Assembly (NCBI RefSeq): GCF_901933205.1 | Contig: NC_044577.1 | Span: forward strand, 8,877,321 to 8,941,320 | Source: Camarhynchus parvulus | Taxonomy: Eukaryota > Chordata > Aves > Passeriformes > Thraupidae | Reading direction: 5' to 3' | Length of the DNA stretch: 64,000 bases | Part shown: piece by piece, positions 51,641 to 64,000 of the stretch | Position numbering within the stretch: position 1 is the stretch's first letter | Layout: each line of letters starts with the position of its first letter | Translations under genes and position numbers: made by a program | The notes under the pieces: model-generated | The model's input: only the letters and a program-made list of their open reading frames with translations | Database searches by the model: none | What the model was told of the DNA's origin: nothing

Positions 51641-52760
51641 GACTGACCCTGAATTTCCTGCTTGTAACATCTCAAAAATTCAGCAAGGCCCTTTATTCTA
51701 ACATTTTCAATCATGGTATCAGATTCATTTCTCCAGTATCAATGAGGTTTAGTAGCAGATTGATTTTAAACATTTTGCTAGGAAACATTAAATATATTTA
51801 AATAACTGTCTAATCTCTTCAAATTAACAATAAGGACTTAATATTAAGAGAGATTGGAAAGGATTTAGTAAATTAGTGTACGAAGTGACAGGTTAATTGC
51901 TCCGTGGATCATTAAGCAACACATTTATTTAGCAACCAATAATTTAACCAATGAATTCAGCCTGTTAACAAGGGAAAAATATTTTTGAGGCATTTGCTCA
52001 TATTTTGATGAATAAATTTATCTAGTGGACTTTTCCACCAGCAGTTTGTTTTCAGCTCTCATTCAATATTTATTACTCACAACGCAAGCAAGTGATGGGT
52101 CCCTGTAATTGCATTATAACTATCTGTTCAAATGACTGCAACCTCAGCTGTTTTCTCTTGTGGGAAGGTGGGGGTTTTTTTGGGTTTTGTTTGTTTCTCC
52201 CCACCTCTCTGTAGGTAGGTCAAAGAGCTATGAAGATAAAGTACATATCAATATGCAGCTGAAGAACAATCGCAAAAATAATTCTGAAAAACAGTGCAAG
52301 TAAATTCTCCTCTAATGAAAAAGGATTCTTAGAAACACTGAACTGAAAAGGGCTGCAAACCTGGGAACCCCCAGGGCTTCAGCATGTAACATTCAACCCC
52401 CAATATTATTCACATTTTAAAAATATATTTATCTGATTCCATGCATATTTAATGCACACAAAAGTAATGGAGATAAATGCGTGCCATTATTAGCAGACAC
52501 TATTTCAGTTCATTTATTCCCTTTCCCACCACTTTACTGAAAGCACAAGAAAATAGAAACAAGCATTCAATCTTTAAAAGAGGAAGAATGGTAGAGACAT
52601 GTATGGGCAAAATTCAATCTTAGGCAGGCAGAACTTCCAGAGGGGCTCTGATTAACCTGGCAGAGAAACACCACCCACACCCAGTACCCTGCAGGTCTTC
52701 TGCATGGGAAAGGGGGGCTTTTCCAGCTCTTGTGTCATACAAGGGCTTCTCTTGGGGGCC
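51641..52760. other. AT-rich non-coding DNA
   Basis: No supported gene. A T/G tract lies at 52167-52198. Confidence 0.5.
52167..52198. repeat. G/T-rich low-complexity tract
   Basis: Alternating runs of G and T, like the tract at 18243-18282. Confidence 0.65.
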
Positions 52761-52765
52761 AAAGA

Positions 52766-52802
52766 ACACACACACAAAAAAAAAAAAAACAAAACAAAAA
52801 AC
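52766..52802. repeat. (CA)n and poly(A) tract
   Basis: Five CA units run into about 13 A bases, then AAAAC-type units. Low complexity only. Confidence 0.8.
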
Positions 52803-53813
52803 ATGATTATGCTGGGAATGCATTCATTTCAGGTGTCAAAGCAGGCAACCAAAGACCTCTTATCCACTCTTCCCAAGACACCATGATAAATCTTAGTGGA
52901 TTTCTTAGCACATAAAGCATCCAGCAACTTTTAAAGGAAAGAATAGGAAAAATTCCTGGTGCTTTAATATCATTGGCAAAGCTCAAGATGCTACATATTC
53001 CACTGAGAGGTTTTGAGCTTTTTTAGACATTAAAGCTCTTAACAAAACTTGTGGAAATCCATTTGCTCCCCACATATACATAATTCCCACAATTTCAATA
53101 AATATTGATCTTTGGGTATCTATTGAGATTAATTGAGTCAAGAACTAAGTATTGACCAAAACAAAGAGGAGGTCAATACTTACATTGAAGAAAAATATAC
53201 ATTCATCTTTGCTGAAAACATGAAGCCCAGAGGCCAAATATTTACCCTAATTTATTTATCCTTTATGACTCCCGGAGATTCCACTGGTGAAGATGAGCAT
53301 TAAAAAAACTTCAGAACCCATATAGGTTACATAATTAGTTAATTGCCCACCCTAGTGTAACACATGATCTCAGTGTTAATCTTGAAAGTGCTACAAATGA
53401 GAAGGACTAGTTCAGGAATAAAATAAAGACATGCTCCCTCCTGATGTGCAGATTCTCTTTTTCAGTGAAGCAGATTGTTGAAGAGATTATCAATATAAAG
53501 TTTCCAACAGGGAAATTGTATAAAATGGATTGGATTACCTATAGACACCCCTTCCAAACTATATTGTTCTACAAGTGCTTAAAGGATGGCATGACCAAAA
53601 TCCCATATAGTTCAGTGTCCAATAGCTGAGTAAAGACTCATTCAGTGGCTCCTCAACAAGAGTTAATTTAAATCAGAACAAAATGCAATAGATTTCTTTT
53701 TTTTCCCCTTCTGCATAATTGTAACTTGAAGTTCTTCCTGTATTGAAAACCTTTCCTAGTCAGGAGCAGAAGTCTAATTTGGTATAGAGCAAACACAATA
53801 CTTTCTGATATTT
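52803..53813. other. AT-rich non-coding DNA
   Basis: No supported gene or repeat. Confidence 0.5.
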
Positions 53814-53860
53814 GAGTCACAGAATAATCTGAGAAAGATCATCGAGTCCAACTCGAGCTG
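53814..53860 (-). mobile_element. CR1 LINE 3'-terminal fragment
   Basis: Read on the minus strand, TTGGACTCGATGATCTTTCT is followed closely by ATTATTCTGTGA. This is the characteristic 3' end of avian CR1 elements, whose tails read roughly 'ttggactcgatgatctt...attctgtga'. Only about 45 bases are recognisable. It lies opposite in orientation to, and about 2.2 kb from, the larger fragment at 51180-51640, so the two are separate insertions. Confidence 0.75.
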
Positions 53861-56800
53861 TTATTTTCCTTGCAATTTCATCTGACCTAAATATGTAGTC
53901 TACAATGACAAAGCCATTACAAGTGAGCAACAGGCGACATTTTTATCACATCTGATATGAAACACTTTATCATAATCTGTTCTAGGTACTATATATACTA
54001 AATACACATTAATTTAGCATATTGCACTGGCAAAACCTCATATGGTGTGTTTAAAAGGCAACCTTTAACATATCAATGTGCCTAAAATACATTTCCCAGA
54101 GAGATAATCGTGGCTGAAAAGAAGTAGACACTGCATAGTAGGGGAGAGCAGGCTAGATGTTTTCAGAAATTTTTTAATTTTATTCATTAGAAATGAAAGT
54201 GTTCATACACTATTAGACTGCTGCAGCAGTGGAAAAAACATGTAGCTTTTAATGAAAATGCTAATAAAATAGGAAAAACCTAATTTATACAGAACAGAGA
54301 AGATAAAACCCCTGGCTTTTGATACATGATTTGATTGTGGTCACAGTATTAACATAAGGATTTCTCATGCAAAGGATTCAATTTCAGATAACAGGCTTTA
54401 TCTTTTATTTTCATCTTTGTGCAATGAAGAAACATGTTAGCTTCTTTGTTTTAATATTTGCATTTTGGTCAAGGTTGGGGGTGGTCATACTGTCCTGGGC
54501 AAAGCCTACTACAGCACTATTTCTCAGGGGAAAAAGCCCAGCAAGATAAAAGGGGTCTAAACCTCACAATATGTCTACAGAAATCTCATCTTCTAAGCTT
54601 TTTTCTCCTCTTTGTTTCACTAAAAAGTCCCTTACATATTTCATCTTGATTATGGTTAGCACTCCATCTCTGTCATTTGTGTGGGGGGAAGAGGAAAAGG
54701 ACTGCAGGGATTGACATTTTAATTTCTATCTGTCAAGAATGAAATCTTTGAATGAGCACACATTCTAACAGGACTGGGAGAACGTGGCTGAGATCTTCAC
54801 ACCAGGATAAAGTAAGGAAAAAGGAACTGGAAAATGTCTTAAGTGATCCACACTGAGGAAACTATTTTAATCTGTTTAGCTGAGCATCTTATTTTTGCCT
54901 AAAGTTAGTACATTCAAAAGAGTATGAGAACAAAATAAATTACTGTGTTACTTAATGCTAATCACACTAGAATCAGGGCAGGTTCTCGATATCAGATTTT
55001 TTTTCCTCCATAGATCTCTAATAACTCTCCTCAAAAGTACTTTAAAAAATGTTTTTATTCACAAGGTCAAGCTATAAGTCAAGGTGAGACATCTTGCTGT
55101 TTTTACCTGGAGTGAGAAGGTATATTTAGACTGTAATTCAACTATTCAGAACCTCTGTCTCTCTTATGACTGTAGAAAAAGAATGAGGATATTAACATCC
55201 ATATGCCAGTAGCATCTTTTATCAACACCTGTCTCTTTGGGGATTTGTTGAACTCTTAATAAAAATTATTTCTTATTTGAATATTTATAAATTTTTTTAC
55301 AATAAAAGCAGGATAAAAATAAAACCATGATTTCTGTATTTCATAAAAACTGGAGAGAATAGAAAAACTACCATTGGCCCTTTTAGAAACTGATTGGGTA
55401 AAACATGGAGAAAAAAGTGACAAGCGTTTGCTGAAGTGCTAAGAAAATAGCTAGGGAATTGCAGTGCTGGAATTAATCATGAAAGTGCACTATAACACAG
55501 TAATCAGACTTCTTAAAAGCCTAACTATTCAGAGTACTTTGTCCATTAAAAAATGCTAAAAAAACTCTAGATTTTCAGATTTGCTGGGTAGTAGTCCAAA
55601 TTATACCTATCATTGTGATTAAGTAGGATGATTTAAACATCAAAAAAACCGATTGCCCTGTCTCATGAAAGAAATACTTGTGAGCCAATAATTAGCTCCA
55701 AATAGTCAGGCTCTATGTTTGACATAGTTCCATCACATCTCCTGAACAGGTGGAACCAGTAAAAAAACCACTGTGCATAGAGACACTAGGCTAAGATGTA
55801 ATTTCTACATTTCATACACAAGCAAACATATAAAATGATTTAAAAATAATTAGGATTGCCAGTGTCAGCAATGAGTTGATGAGAAATGCCTTATGGCAGG
55901 GATATTCAGGAAAGTCCCATTTTGATACATCTGTTGCTTATATCTCACTTTAGCAAATACTTTATAGAAAACTTGGCACAGGGAAGAAATCCTTAAACCT
56001 AGTAATAGTCAATCTAGCATGTTTTGATTACTCACAATCTGTAACAAGTACTAGGAACAATAAAACTGCATTGTAAATGCTGTGAAAACAACATTTCTTC
56101 CTCAGCTTGAGTCTGAAGATTTCTGGAAGTACAATAGTCAGTGCATTTTAAAGAGAAGTTGCCGCAGTTTTGATTCTTTATGGATAAGAAAGAAGTGCTC
56201 AAGTCAGTTATTTCTGGAGGTGTTAGTAATGACATAAGGCAGCAATATCATCACAAATACACTGCTGTATATTCTTGCATAAAATTATGTTATTTATTCT
56301 GCATTTATAAATCAAGTGCAGTCTGCTTGTGATCTATTTAAACACTGGGAAATAGAGGAGATTTTCTATTAGTTTATTGGAAAAGTTTAGCAATTTGGTT
56401 ATACTCAGTTAAGCTGGAAATTTAGTGATTTGGCGGTTGCTTATTGATGAAGACGTGAACAGACAGACAATCAGTCATTGCTCCAAAATGAAAGGTTTCC
56501 AAATCTTTGGCTAAATTGCATTTCTGAGGAGAGAAAGGAGTTATGGCCATGGCTCTGTAACCATAAAGTCAATTTTAACTGAATGGGTGTGGAAGTGAAC
56601 AGTCCAGGACTCTTGCTGTAACTGGTAGAAGTGCCAAAATAAGACTGTCTCCACCAAGGGCCACCAGGCTTCAGTACTTTATTTCTCTACACTGGCAGAG
56701 AAATTGCCAGAGCTTCACTGACCTCTGTTTGTAGAGAAATGTAATTTCAACAGAGTGAATGGAAAAGTGCCTAAAACTCATCTGTGAAGCAGCTTTGAAG

Positions 56801-59800
56801 AAAATAACTATATTTCTTTGAAGCATATTAATAAGTCCCACTATTTTTCCAAATTAAACAGAACCTTTAAGACTCTGCAAGCCTTTAAACAGGATACAGA
56901 AAATCCTGCATCTCACAAAAGCAAACCATATACTGCATTAAGGGTGTAAGATCTTCAAATCAAGATAATCTAATCATCACTCATGTTTCATTTAGTGCTT
57001 GATTATTTACTCCAATAACATTGATCAGGATGGTAACTTCCCTAGGATACCACAACATGCTTAGTCAGCTAATCCATTGTATCCCTTGTAGGTAATTGCT
57101 ACAAGGTGTCCAAAACCCACAGAATTTTGATATTACTGCAAGCAGCTGCACGGTTTGGCAGGAGATGTATGTAGTGGCTTGCAAACAAATTTACAAATAA
57201 AGCTTCATAAAGCAATTAACATTCCTCAAGTAGGTCTCTGCCAGCCCCAGCATCTCAAATCACAACTGTGTCTCAGGATAGGAAATCAAGCCTGAAGTGA
57301 CAGAATTATGTGGACCGAAGGTAACTTAGTAGCAGCCCCTCTCTACAGTCTTTGAGAGGGAGATGTTGAATAATTGAGAGCAGAAACCAAATTCAGCTGT
57401 TCTGAGCAGCCTTGCACAGCTGCGCATACTCCCTAGGTCAGGGTAGATTTTTCCAGGTATCTCACTTTAGTACCTCTCACCATTTCACTTCCAGCAGCAG
57501 GGTGATAGTCAAACAGATTTAGTCATGTTCTCTGGATTCACACGATGTCTTTACACTTAGTACAGCTCTATCATGTATATTGTTCTAGAATACATATCAA
57601 AAGTATCCAAGGTAAAGTCACATTGACAAAATGATCACTCCATACACCTCAGAGAAGATGAGCCATATATTTCCCCCATTAGTACGTAGTGATTCAAAAT
57701 CCACCTTTTACACAAAACAACACACACAACTCAGTCCCTATGAAACTCCAGTAATATACACCTAAGTCAAAAGGGTAAGCATACAAAAAAAGGATTGCCA
57801 GGGTGGAGTTTCAGCATTCCTCACAAAGGAGGACTTCTTTTTCTTAGGTTAAAAGTATTCATGGAGCAGCTGTATTAAAGTTTATGGAATTACACCAGAA
57901 ATTAATTTGAGCTTCATTGCTTGGAGTGTAAACAATGGCATTATTATTTTGTTCAGACCTTTCTGGTCTTAATGAACTGATCAGATTATTCTATTCAGAG
58001 GTTTCACAATGATGAGGATCATTATGTATTGTCAAAAGATTCAGCACATAACATTCATACACCGAAGCTTTACAGGAGCATAGCATTCTAATGTTAAATG
58101 TTGATAAATTAAGCAGCCTTGGAATTCTCATTAAGTTTGTCAAGCTGAATTGTCAGGTATTTTACCTTAGCTAATGGCTTGGGCAGCCAACAGTCATTCA
58201 CAACCGAGGCCATGGTTATCTTATTTAGGTAACTGAATAAGTGCTCACAAAGGTGCCAAGCAGTAAAAAGCTGTTACAGGTTGAAGCAGGCTGCTGCAGA
58301 TTACAGAATGTAAATACTTCTAAATGAAAGTTTCTTCCATCTACTTATAAAGAGACAGACACATCTAAGTGAAAAAGTGTATTTCTTATGATTAGTACAA
58401 AGGCAAACTTAATTCAATCTTGATCTAAGTGTGATTCATGCTGTTTATCTTTTCCTGCTTTCAGATACTGAACCCAGACCTGAAAACTCCAGTACAGATT
58501 AAACATTCCTGGTAAACAATTAGCATCACCACATATCATCTGCATTTCCCTTTTCTCATGCAAAGTCAATCATCCTTCATGTCTGCTTTTAATGCTTTCC
58601 CTTACCTTTTCAAAAGAGGAGGATCAAAATAAAAATTATCTGCAGTTCACAATTCCCACTTCCATACACAACAGAAGTAATTAAAAGACTAAAGATACAG
58701 AAAGAGCCGTAACAGCACGGCTGCTCTCTGGCCTCCTTAAAAAAGCCCTAAACCACCTCCCAGCCCTGCTAAGCCTCCTCCAAGACACCCAGTCTGGTTT
58801 CATCAAGAATAGTTAAGAGACTGATATCTTATCTTTAACCCTCACTGTTAATGAAGCTGAAGAGAGAGTCTTAATATTCGTAATGATTTATCTGTGCACC
58901 ATCAGAGTTTTAAGTCTTATAAGCCTCTCTCAGTGTATTTAATGATATTACTAACAATTTGAAACAGGTACTATTTTAACTCATATTCATAGATACTGAA
59001 AGCTGTTGCACCACAATCCTTTGAAGAACTGTTCTACAAAAATATAAGTAACATTTTTAAGGCATACAAAAAATGAGGAAAAGAAAGTACAGCAGCATTC
59101 ATTACAAGTTTGGGGATTTTTTTTCTCCTATATATGTGACTTTTCCCTGTAGGAATTAAATTGTGACAAGAATTCAATTATGGAACAGTGTAAACCATCA
59201 ATTGTCAGACTAACCTGAGTTCTTTAATAACACACATTCACCACCCCACACTTAGAGGTGCAAGGACTTCCTTCTGCTACAGTGATTTCATATTAACTTT
59301 TACTTTGAAACCAATAAAACCAATTGCTCTGTTGATATTTTTGGTGGATTGACAGTGTGCACATAAGGTACAGAATGCCTTTTCCATGCAAGTTCTGTGA
59401 TTTTTCTTCTGTGTCACATTTCAGCAGTTGAAATCAACTCCCTCCTTCCTTATTCTTCCACTACAACCTTATACTGCATTCTGACAGCCCACAACATTAA
59501 AAAATACTTAAATACTGGTCTTCATCATGTGAATGGGAACAGAAGGTAATTTTCTTTCAAAGTTTTTCACTGCAGATTTCTAACCTCCCTGGGCAGGTCT
59601 GACTTTCCTCCTTATATTGTTCGTACCCTGCCTTAAAGGTAACACAACACGTGCTTTGGAACTGGGGTGTGTTGAGTCTCTTTGATGCATTTTCTGTGCA
59701 CTCCAGGACTGTTGAGTTCGGGCAGTGACTCAAGGAACCATGACAATTTTGTAACAGATGTAGTCTGCAAGTGTATTAATATTCAGATGAATAAACAAGA

Positions 59801-60570
59801 GTCCCTTCCTTCCAGTGTTCCTCAAGAGCAGTTGTTCTGTACCATGGTGTGGACAGGCTCTGGCTCTAAACTACAGCCAAGCTTTTCAAAAGCTTTTTCT
59901 GAACTAGAGAAGGCACTGGCACCTGAGAATCTAGAATGGGGCAGAACACACAATTTGGAACATAAATTCTTTCCCCTCAGCACACACACAAATGTTTTTC
60001 AAAACAAAAATACTACAAAGCAATTTGCTAAGACACAGAATTCTTGCAATGCACAGTCTAGTTCATGGCCTTGTTCATGGGATCTGAGAATAATCAAAAA
60101 ACATCATTGCTAGTGACAATTATTTTCAACTTTAGTAAATCTTATGATGAACCCATCCCTATTAGTTTCTGATAGGAGTGCTGGAAGGATTACTCAGTGC
60201 AACATCTTCCAACTCTCATTTCAGGTGACCTTAGAGACACTTATAAAAAAATAAAATTCACTGTACATGAAATGTAGATTTTTCTGTCTAATGGCACAAC
60301 TTTACACATCTTTTAACATATTTAACAGTTGCAGTGCTGAGGAAATCCTGCATGAGCCTTTTCCTGTGGCACAGGTACCTCTGCTGAGTATTAAAATTGA
60401 ACCCACAGAAAACTAAAGCTTTGCAGGAATAGGCTGGAGGTGTCTCAAGCTGCAGGGACAGGACTCCCTTCTAAGGCTTTCAGTTGTATTCTGGCCTGAA
60501 CTCTGAAAACATTTCAATATTCAGCTCAAATTCTAAATGAGGTTCTTCATTAAATATGCACTGCTAGTGT
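53861..60570. other. AT-rich non-coding DNA
   Basis: 6.7 kb with no supported gene. The longest open frame (plus, 59682-60113, 143 codons) has no recognisable domain. An 8-bp hairpin CCTTGTAG/CTACAAGG occurs near 57084-57106. Confidence 0.5.
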
Positions 60571-60660
60571 GCAAAAAAAAACCAACAAAAAAATCTCCAA
60601 ACCAAACCAAAACTTAAACAAAACCCCAAGAGAATAACCAAAACAAAAATACCCTCAAAA
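60571..60660. repeat. A/C-rich low-complexity tract
   Basis: About 90 bases of A runs separated by CC or CCC, comparable to 25160-25252. Confidence 0.75.
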
Positions 60661-63600
60661 GCCCCACTCAGTAGCTTTTTGAAAAGTATCCCCAAAGGCC
60701 TGTCTTTGCCATTAGTAGCACAGATGCATTATACAGCAATAGTAAGCCAACTTGAAACTTTTTGAATGATAGAAACATGTTATAATTGCACTTAAATTGA
60801 AATGATCAAATGCATGGTTTTTTTTTTGCAAATTAACAGATTTTTCACCTATCTGCCTAAAATGGGACTTCTAGTTTTTGTAAAAATCCACTAAAAATTT
60901 ATTGCTGTTTCAAGAAACAGATCCAAGCTACTGGTTATTTCACAGAGAGATCTTTTAGTGTAAATTATGAAACAGAGCAGGCATTCTTCTTTCATCTTCT
61001 TTAACCAACATCATCCCCTAATATTTACATCACTTGGGAATAGGCAACTTAAAACTTCACAATAAGAAAGACATTGTTTAAGGATTAAGTGCATTTCCTG
61101 ATTACACTGCATTTCAAGATTTGGACGAGTACCAAATATTAAGACCTTTGTCTTCAGGACAGATTTGTGAAATCTCCATGAGTTTCTAAATCTGCAGATA
61201 ACAAACCTTGTAGGGACTACAAATAAGCTAGAGGACAAGCTAGGAATTCAAATTATCTTGACAAGTAGGAAAGCAGCTGAAAAACAAAGGATGTTTATTC
61301 AGTGGGGACAAAGGCAGGGTTCTGTACCTAAGCATGAATAATTAGCTATGCAAATGTAGCACGTGGATCAAGTAGTTAGCAGTTTTACAGCAAAATATAT
61401 GAGTTTGTTATGCATCAGTGATGAACACGAGTCAACAGCGTTACACTGTTGAGTAAAAGCCAAATGCCCCCATCAGACAGCTGGAAATGAGAGTCAAGAT
61501 GCATCAGGCAATCTTTTCCCTCTAGGCAGGGCCAATAAAGCTTCAGCTGGAGCATGCCATGCAGCTCCTCACTTTGATTTCCAGGAAATATAGACTAACT
61601 GGAGAGAGGGAAACAGGGCACTCAAACAGCCAGGGTTCATTACCTATAACAAAAGACAGAAGTGTTTGGAACTGTTTAGCTCAAAGAACAGAATATGGGA
61701 AATGTGATGATAGTCTATAAGTAAGCAAAAGTTTTTTGTTAGACAGAAGTGATGAACACATTTGTAGCCATAGTGAACTAGATAAGAAAAATTTGCAGTT
61801 GCAATAATACAGATTCCATTTCCTCCCCAGAAAATTCACCTCCATTCCAGCCCTTTGCCCTCCCTTCCAACACAAGAGAGATGGACATCATCCCTACGCT
61901 GGTATTTTTAACAGGTGAAAAAAATGGCTGTTAGGAATAAAGAAGACATAACAGAGGCTCCTAAAGTACTTCTGAAAGTCAATCCCAGTATTGTGTTAAA
62001 AACCTGCATGTACACATTCATACCCAAACTGAGAGCTAGAGAGAAAGGTCAATAAAAGCATGAGGAGAAATCATTTCTCCTGTAATGCCTCTCCAGTTTT
62101 CCTTAACTGTGGTACAAGCACACAGGAGGGAGAGAACTACCTCAAGCTTCTAACTAGTATTTGGTGTTAACAGAACAACATGTGCCTAGCTTCTCCAACT
62201 TGGGCTGGCAGTCAGGTTTTCTACCTTCAGAAAAACCACTGGAAAAATAATATCTGACAACTAATTCAAAGCAATAACCCAACATTGCTCATTCTCACCA
62301 TTAGCTGGTGTTTTATTCCCAACTTACATCCTTTTTAATTTGGCAGTCATGTGCCTTTGGAGTGCAGGCAGAAGAAGGGAGTACTCCTCTACTAAGAGAA
62401 CACTGTCATTATCATTTCAGAAATTAGTAGAGACAAAGGAAAGCCTTGGCTAAAACACTACAATTACTCCAAACTAACAAAAAGGATAAGGCTGGGTCAG
62501 AAAGCAGTTCCTCCAGCTTTCCTTTACAAAGAACACATTCTCTGAGTTTTCTGCTTGGGAGGCTGGTATTTTTAGGGGGTGGTATGCATGGGTGTGTGTG
62601 CATTTGGGGGTTTTTAAACCAACAAGGAGATGTCTCGGGTTTATTTTATATAAACCAATGTACTGCCCAAGCTTTTTACACCCATCACACCACCTAATTC
62701 AGAGGATTAAATTACAAAGCAGATATTCTGATGCAAGGCTGAAATCCTGCGTGGGTGGTAGAAGACAGAGAAATATGGGAATAAATGTTAAGAGTTATGT
62801 CATTAATATTTCAGGAAAAGTTGTTGCTTCCTAGGACTATTGCAAGTATTTAATGAAAAACACAAAGACACAGAACATTAGGAAATATTTAAAATCCAGA
62901 CACCTGGGTCTTACAGTATATAAGCCATCTAGAAGAGGGTTTTCACTGCCTTGTGGAACGTTCATTGCAGAGCAGTAATAGTGTCAGAGGTAAACACGGT
63001 AACTGACAGGTGAAATTGAACAGACACAAACATTGAGAGTTAGCATCAAAGGAAGCTTGGAGTTGTATTTAAAAGGCAGAAATACACGGCAAGGAATTGT
63101 TGTGCACATATGGTCTGTGGTGCTGCAGCAGTATCTATATTTGCTATCACAGTCTTAAAAAAAAACAAACACCAAAACCAGCTATGTTATTGCTTTGAAT
63201 CGAACGGTTCCCATCATCTAAATTCTATTCCTTGATGTAAACATACTGAGGATATTTTGAGAAGAAAAATCACCACCCAAAGTGGTCAAAGGCCTCATAC
63301 AGCAAATGAGACAAGAAAATGAAAACATATCTACAACTCAAGTAAAAATAATGCCAGGCAGCAGATCTTCATATAATATTTGCTAGGCTGTAATGTTTTG
63401 TAAATTAAATTTCTGAAGGGAGTTTGTATGTATAAACACAGCAAGCAGTACTTAGTTAATCCATAAATGTATTGGCTCAAGGAGCAGCTTTACCACATGG
63501 TGTTATTTAGAAATCTGTGAGGCTTCTAGAAATTCAAAATTTCACTCTGCAGAAGAGCTTTCATTCCTGTTGCCCTGAATTTTCACAGTATCAAGTTTCA

Positions 63601-64000
63601 GAACACCTATTGGCAAAAATAACAACACTGATTGAGATAAAATGCAATTTATTGTAGAGAAAACAGCTAGACAGATTAGACTTTAGGACATATTCTCCTC
63701 TTGATATATGTGCTTAATTCCTCTCAGCACTAAAGGGTATTATTTGCATGTTTCAGAACAGACTATATGCCTTTCAACTTCACTGTAATATGCAGGTTCC
63801 ATGTCAAAAATGAGTGGGTGTTAAATACAAGAGCACACCACACAGCACTCAAGATTATTTAATGATACAAATAACATGACTGCACCATGCCAGGAGGGTT
63901 CAAAGTGTGGCTGAAGGAGATTTAAGTCAGCAGCCCTCTCCATCAGATAATTTGTAAGGCCATCCAAATATTTGCTTTTACTTATTTGTGCTTGCTGTGT
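60661..64000. other. AT-rich non-coding DNA to the right edge
   Basis: 3.3 kb of unique-looking AT-rich sequence. No exon, RNA gene or transposon recognised. A small A/C run occurs at about 63158-63180. Confidence 0.5.

Noticed and set aside
59682..60113. 143-codon plus-strand frame
   Set aside because: No domain, no splice context, length within chance.
1..64000. tRNA, snRNA, CRISPR array or bacterial/phage systems
   Set aside because: No GGTTCGA-type B box in a tRNA context, no U6 or U1 signatures, no spaced direct repeats, and no operon-like run of genes. Composition and CR1 sequence point to vertebrate DNA.

Overview
The window looks like vertebrate nuclear DNA, most probably from a bird. 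It is AT-rich and CpG-poor over most of its length. It has no Alu, L1 or B1-type repeats that I can see. The only recognisable transposon relics are two old fragments of a CR1 LINE, the dominant retroposon of birds and other sauropsids: about 51180-51640 on the plus strand, and a short 3'-terminal piece at 53814-53860 on the minus strand. CR1 also occurs in turtles and crocodilians. The very low repeat load is what makes me favour a bird; that is inference.

I find no protein-coding gene I can support. Open frames of 140-210 codons exist, but each falls in low-complexity sequence, lacks protein-like composition, or is of a length expected by chance in 64 kb read in six frames. The best candidates for gene-related sequence are at the left end: a CpG island at about 7870-8290 with good 5' splice sites on both strands, which looks like a promoter with first exon(s); a second CpG-enriched block at about 9910-10740 with a CTG/CAG repeat; and a 59-codon open frame at the extreme left edge (3-182). 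If the strongest donor (minus strand, exon end 8107) is real, a gene is transcribed leftwards out of the window and the remaining ~53 kb is upstream intergenic DNA.

Layout: 1-7.8 kb, AT-rich non-coding DNA with a perfect 18-bp hairpin at 7143-7184. 7.9-10.7 kb, two CpG-rich blocks. 10.7-30.2 kb, featureless AT-rich DNA with one (TG)n microsatellite and scattered A/C or T/G tracts. 30.2-31.45 kb, a striking block of A, T and then C/T homopolymers that is either a genuine long low-complexity locus or badly resolved assembly. 31.5-51.2 kb, AT-rich DNA with several GC-richer islets and two more perfect hairpins (32686-32734, 41479-41514). 51.2-53.9 kb, the CR1 remnants. 53.9-64 kb, AT-rich DNA with little visible structure.

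No new enzymatic or defence system is visible. The items most worth a second look are the homopolymer block, the perfect inverted repeats, and the paired CpG-rich blocks with the CAG/CTG repeat.
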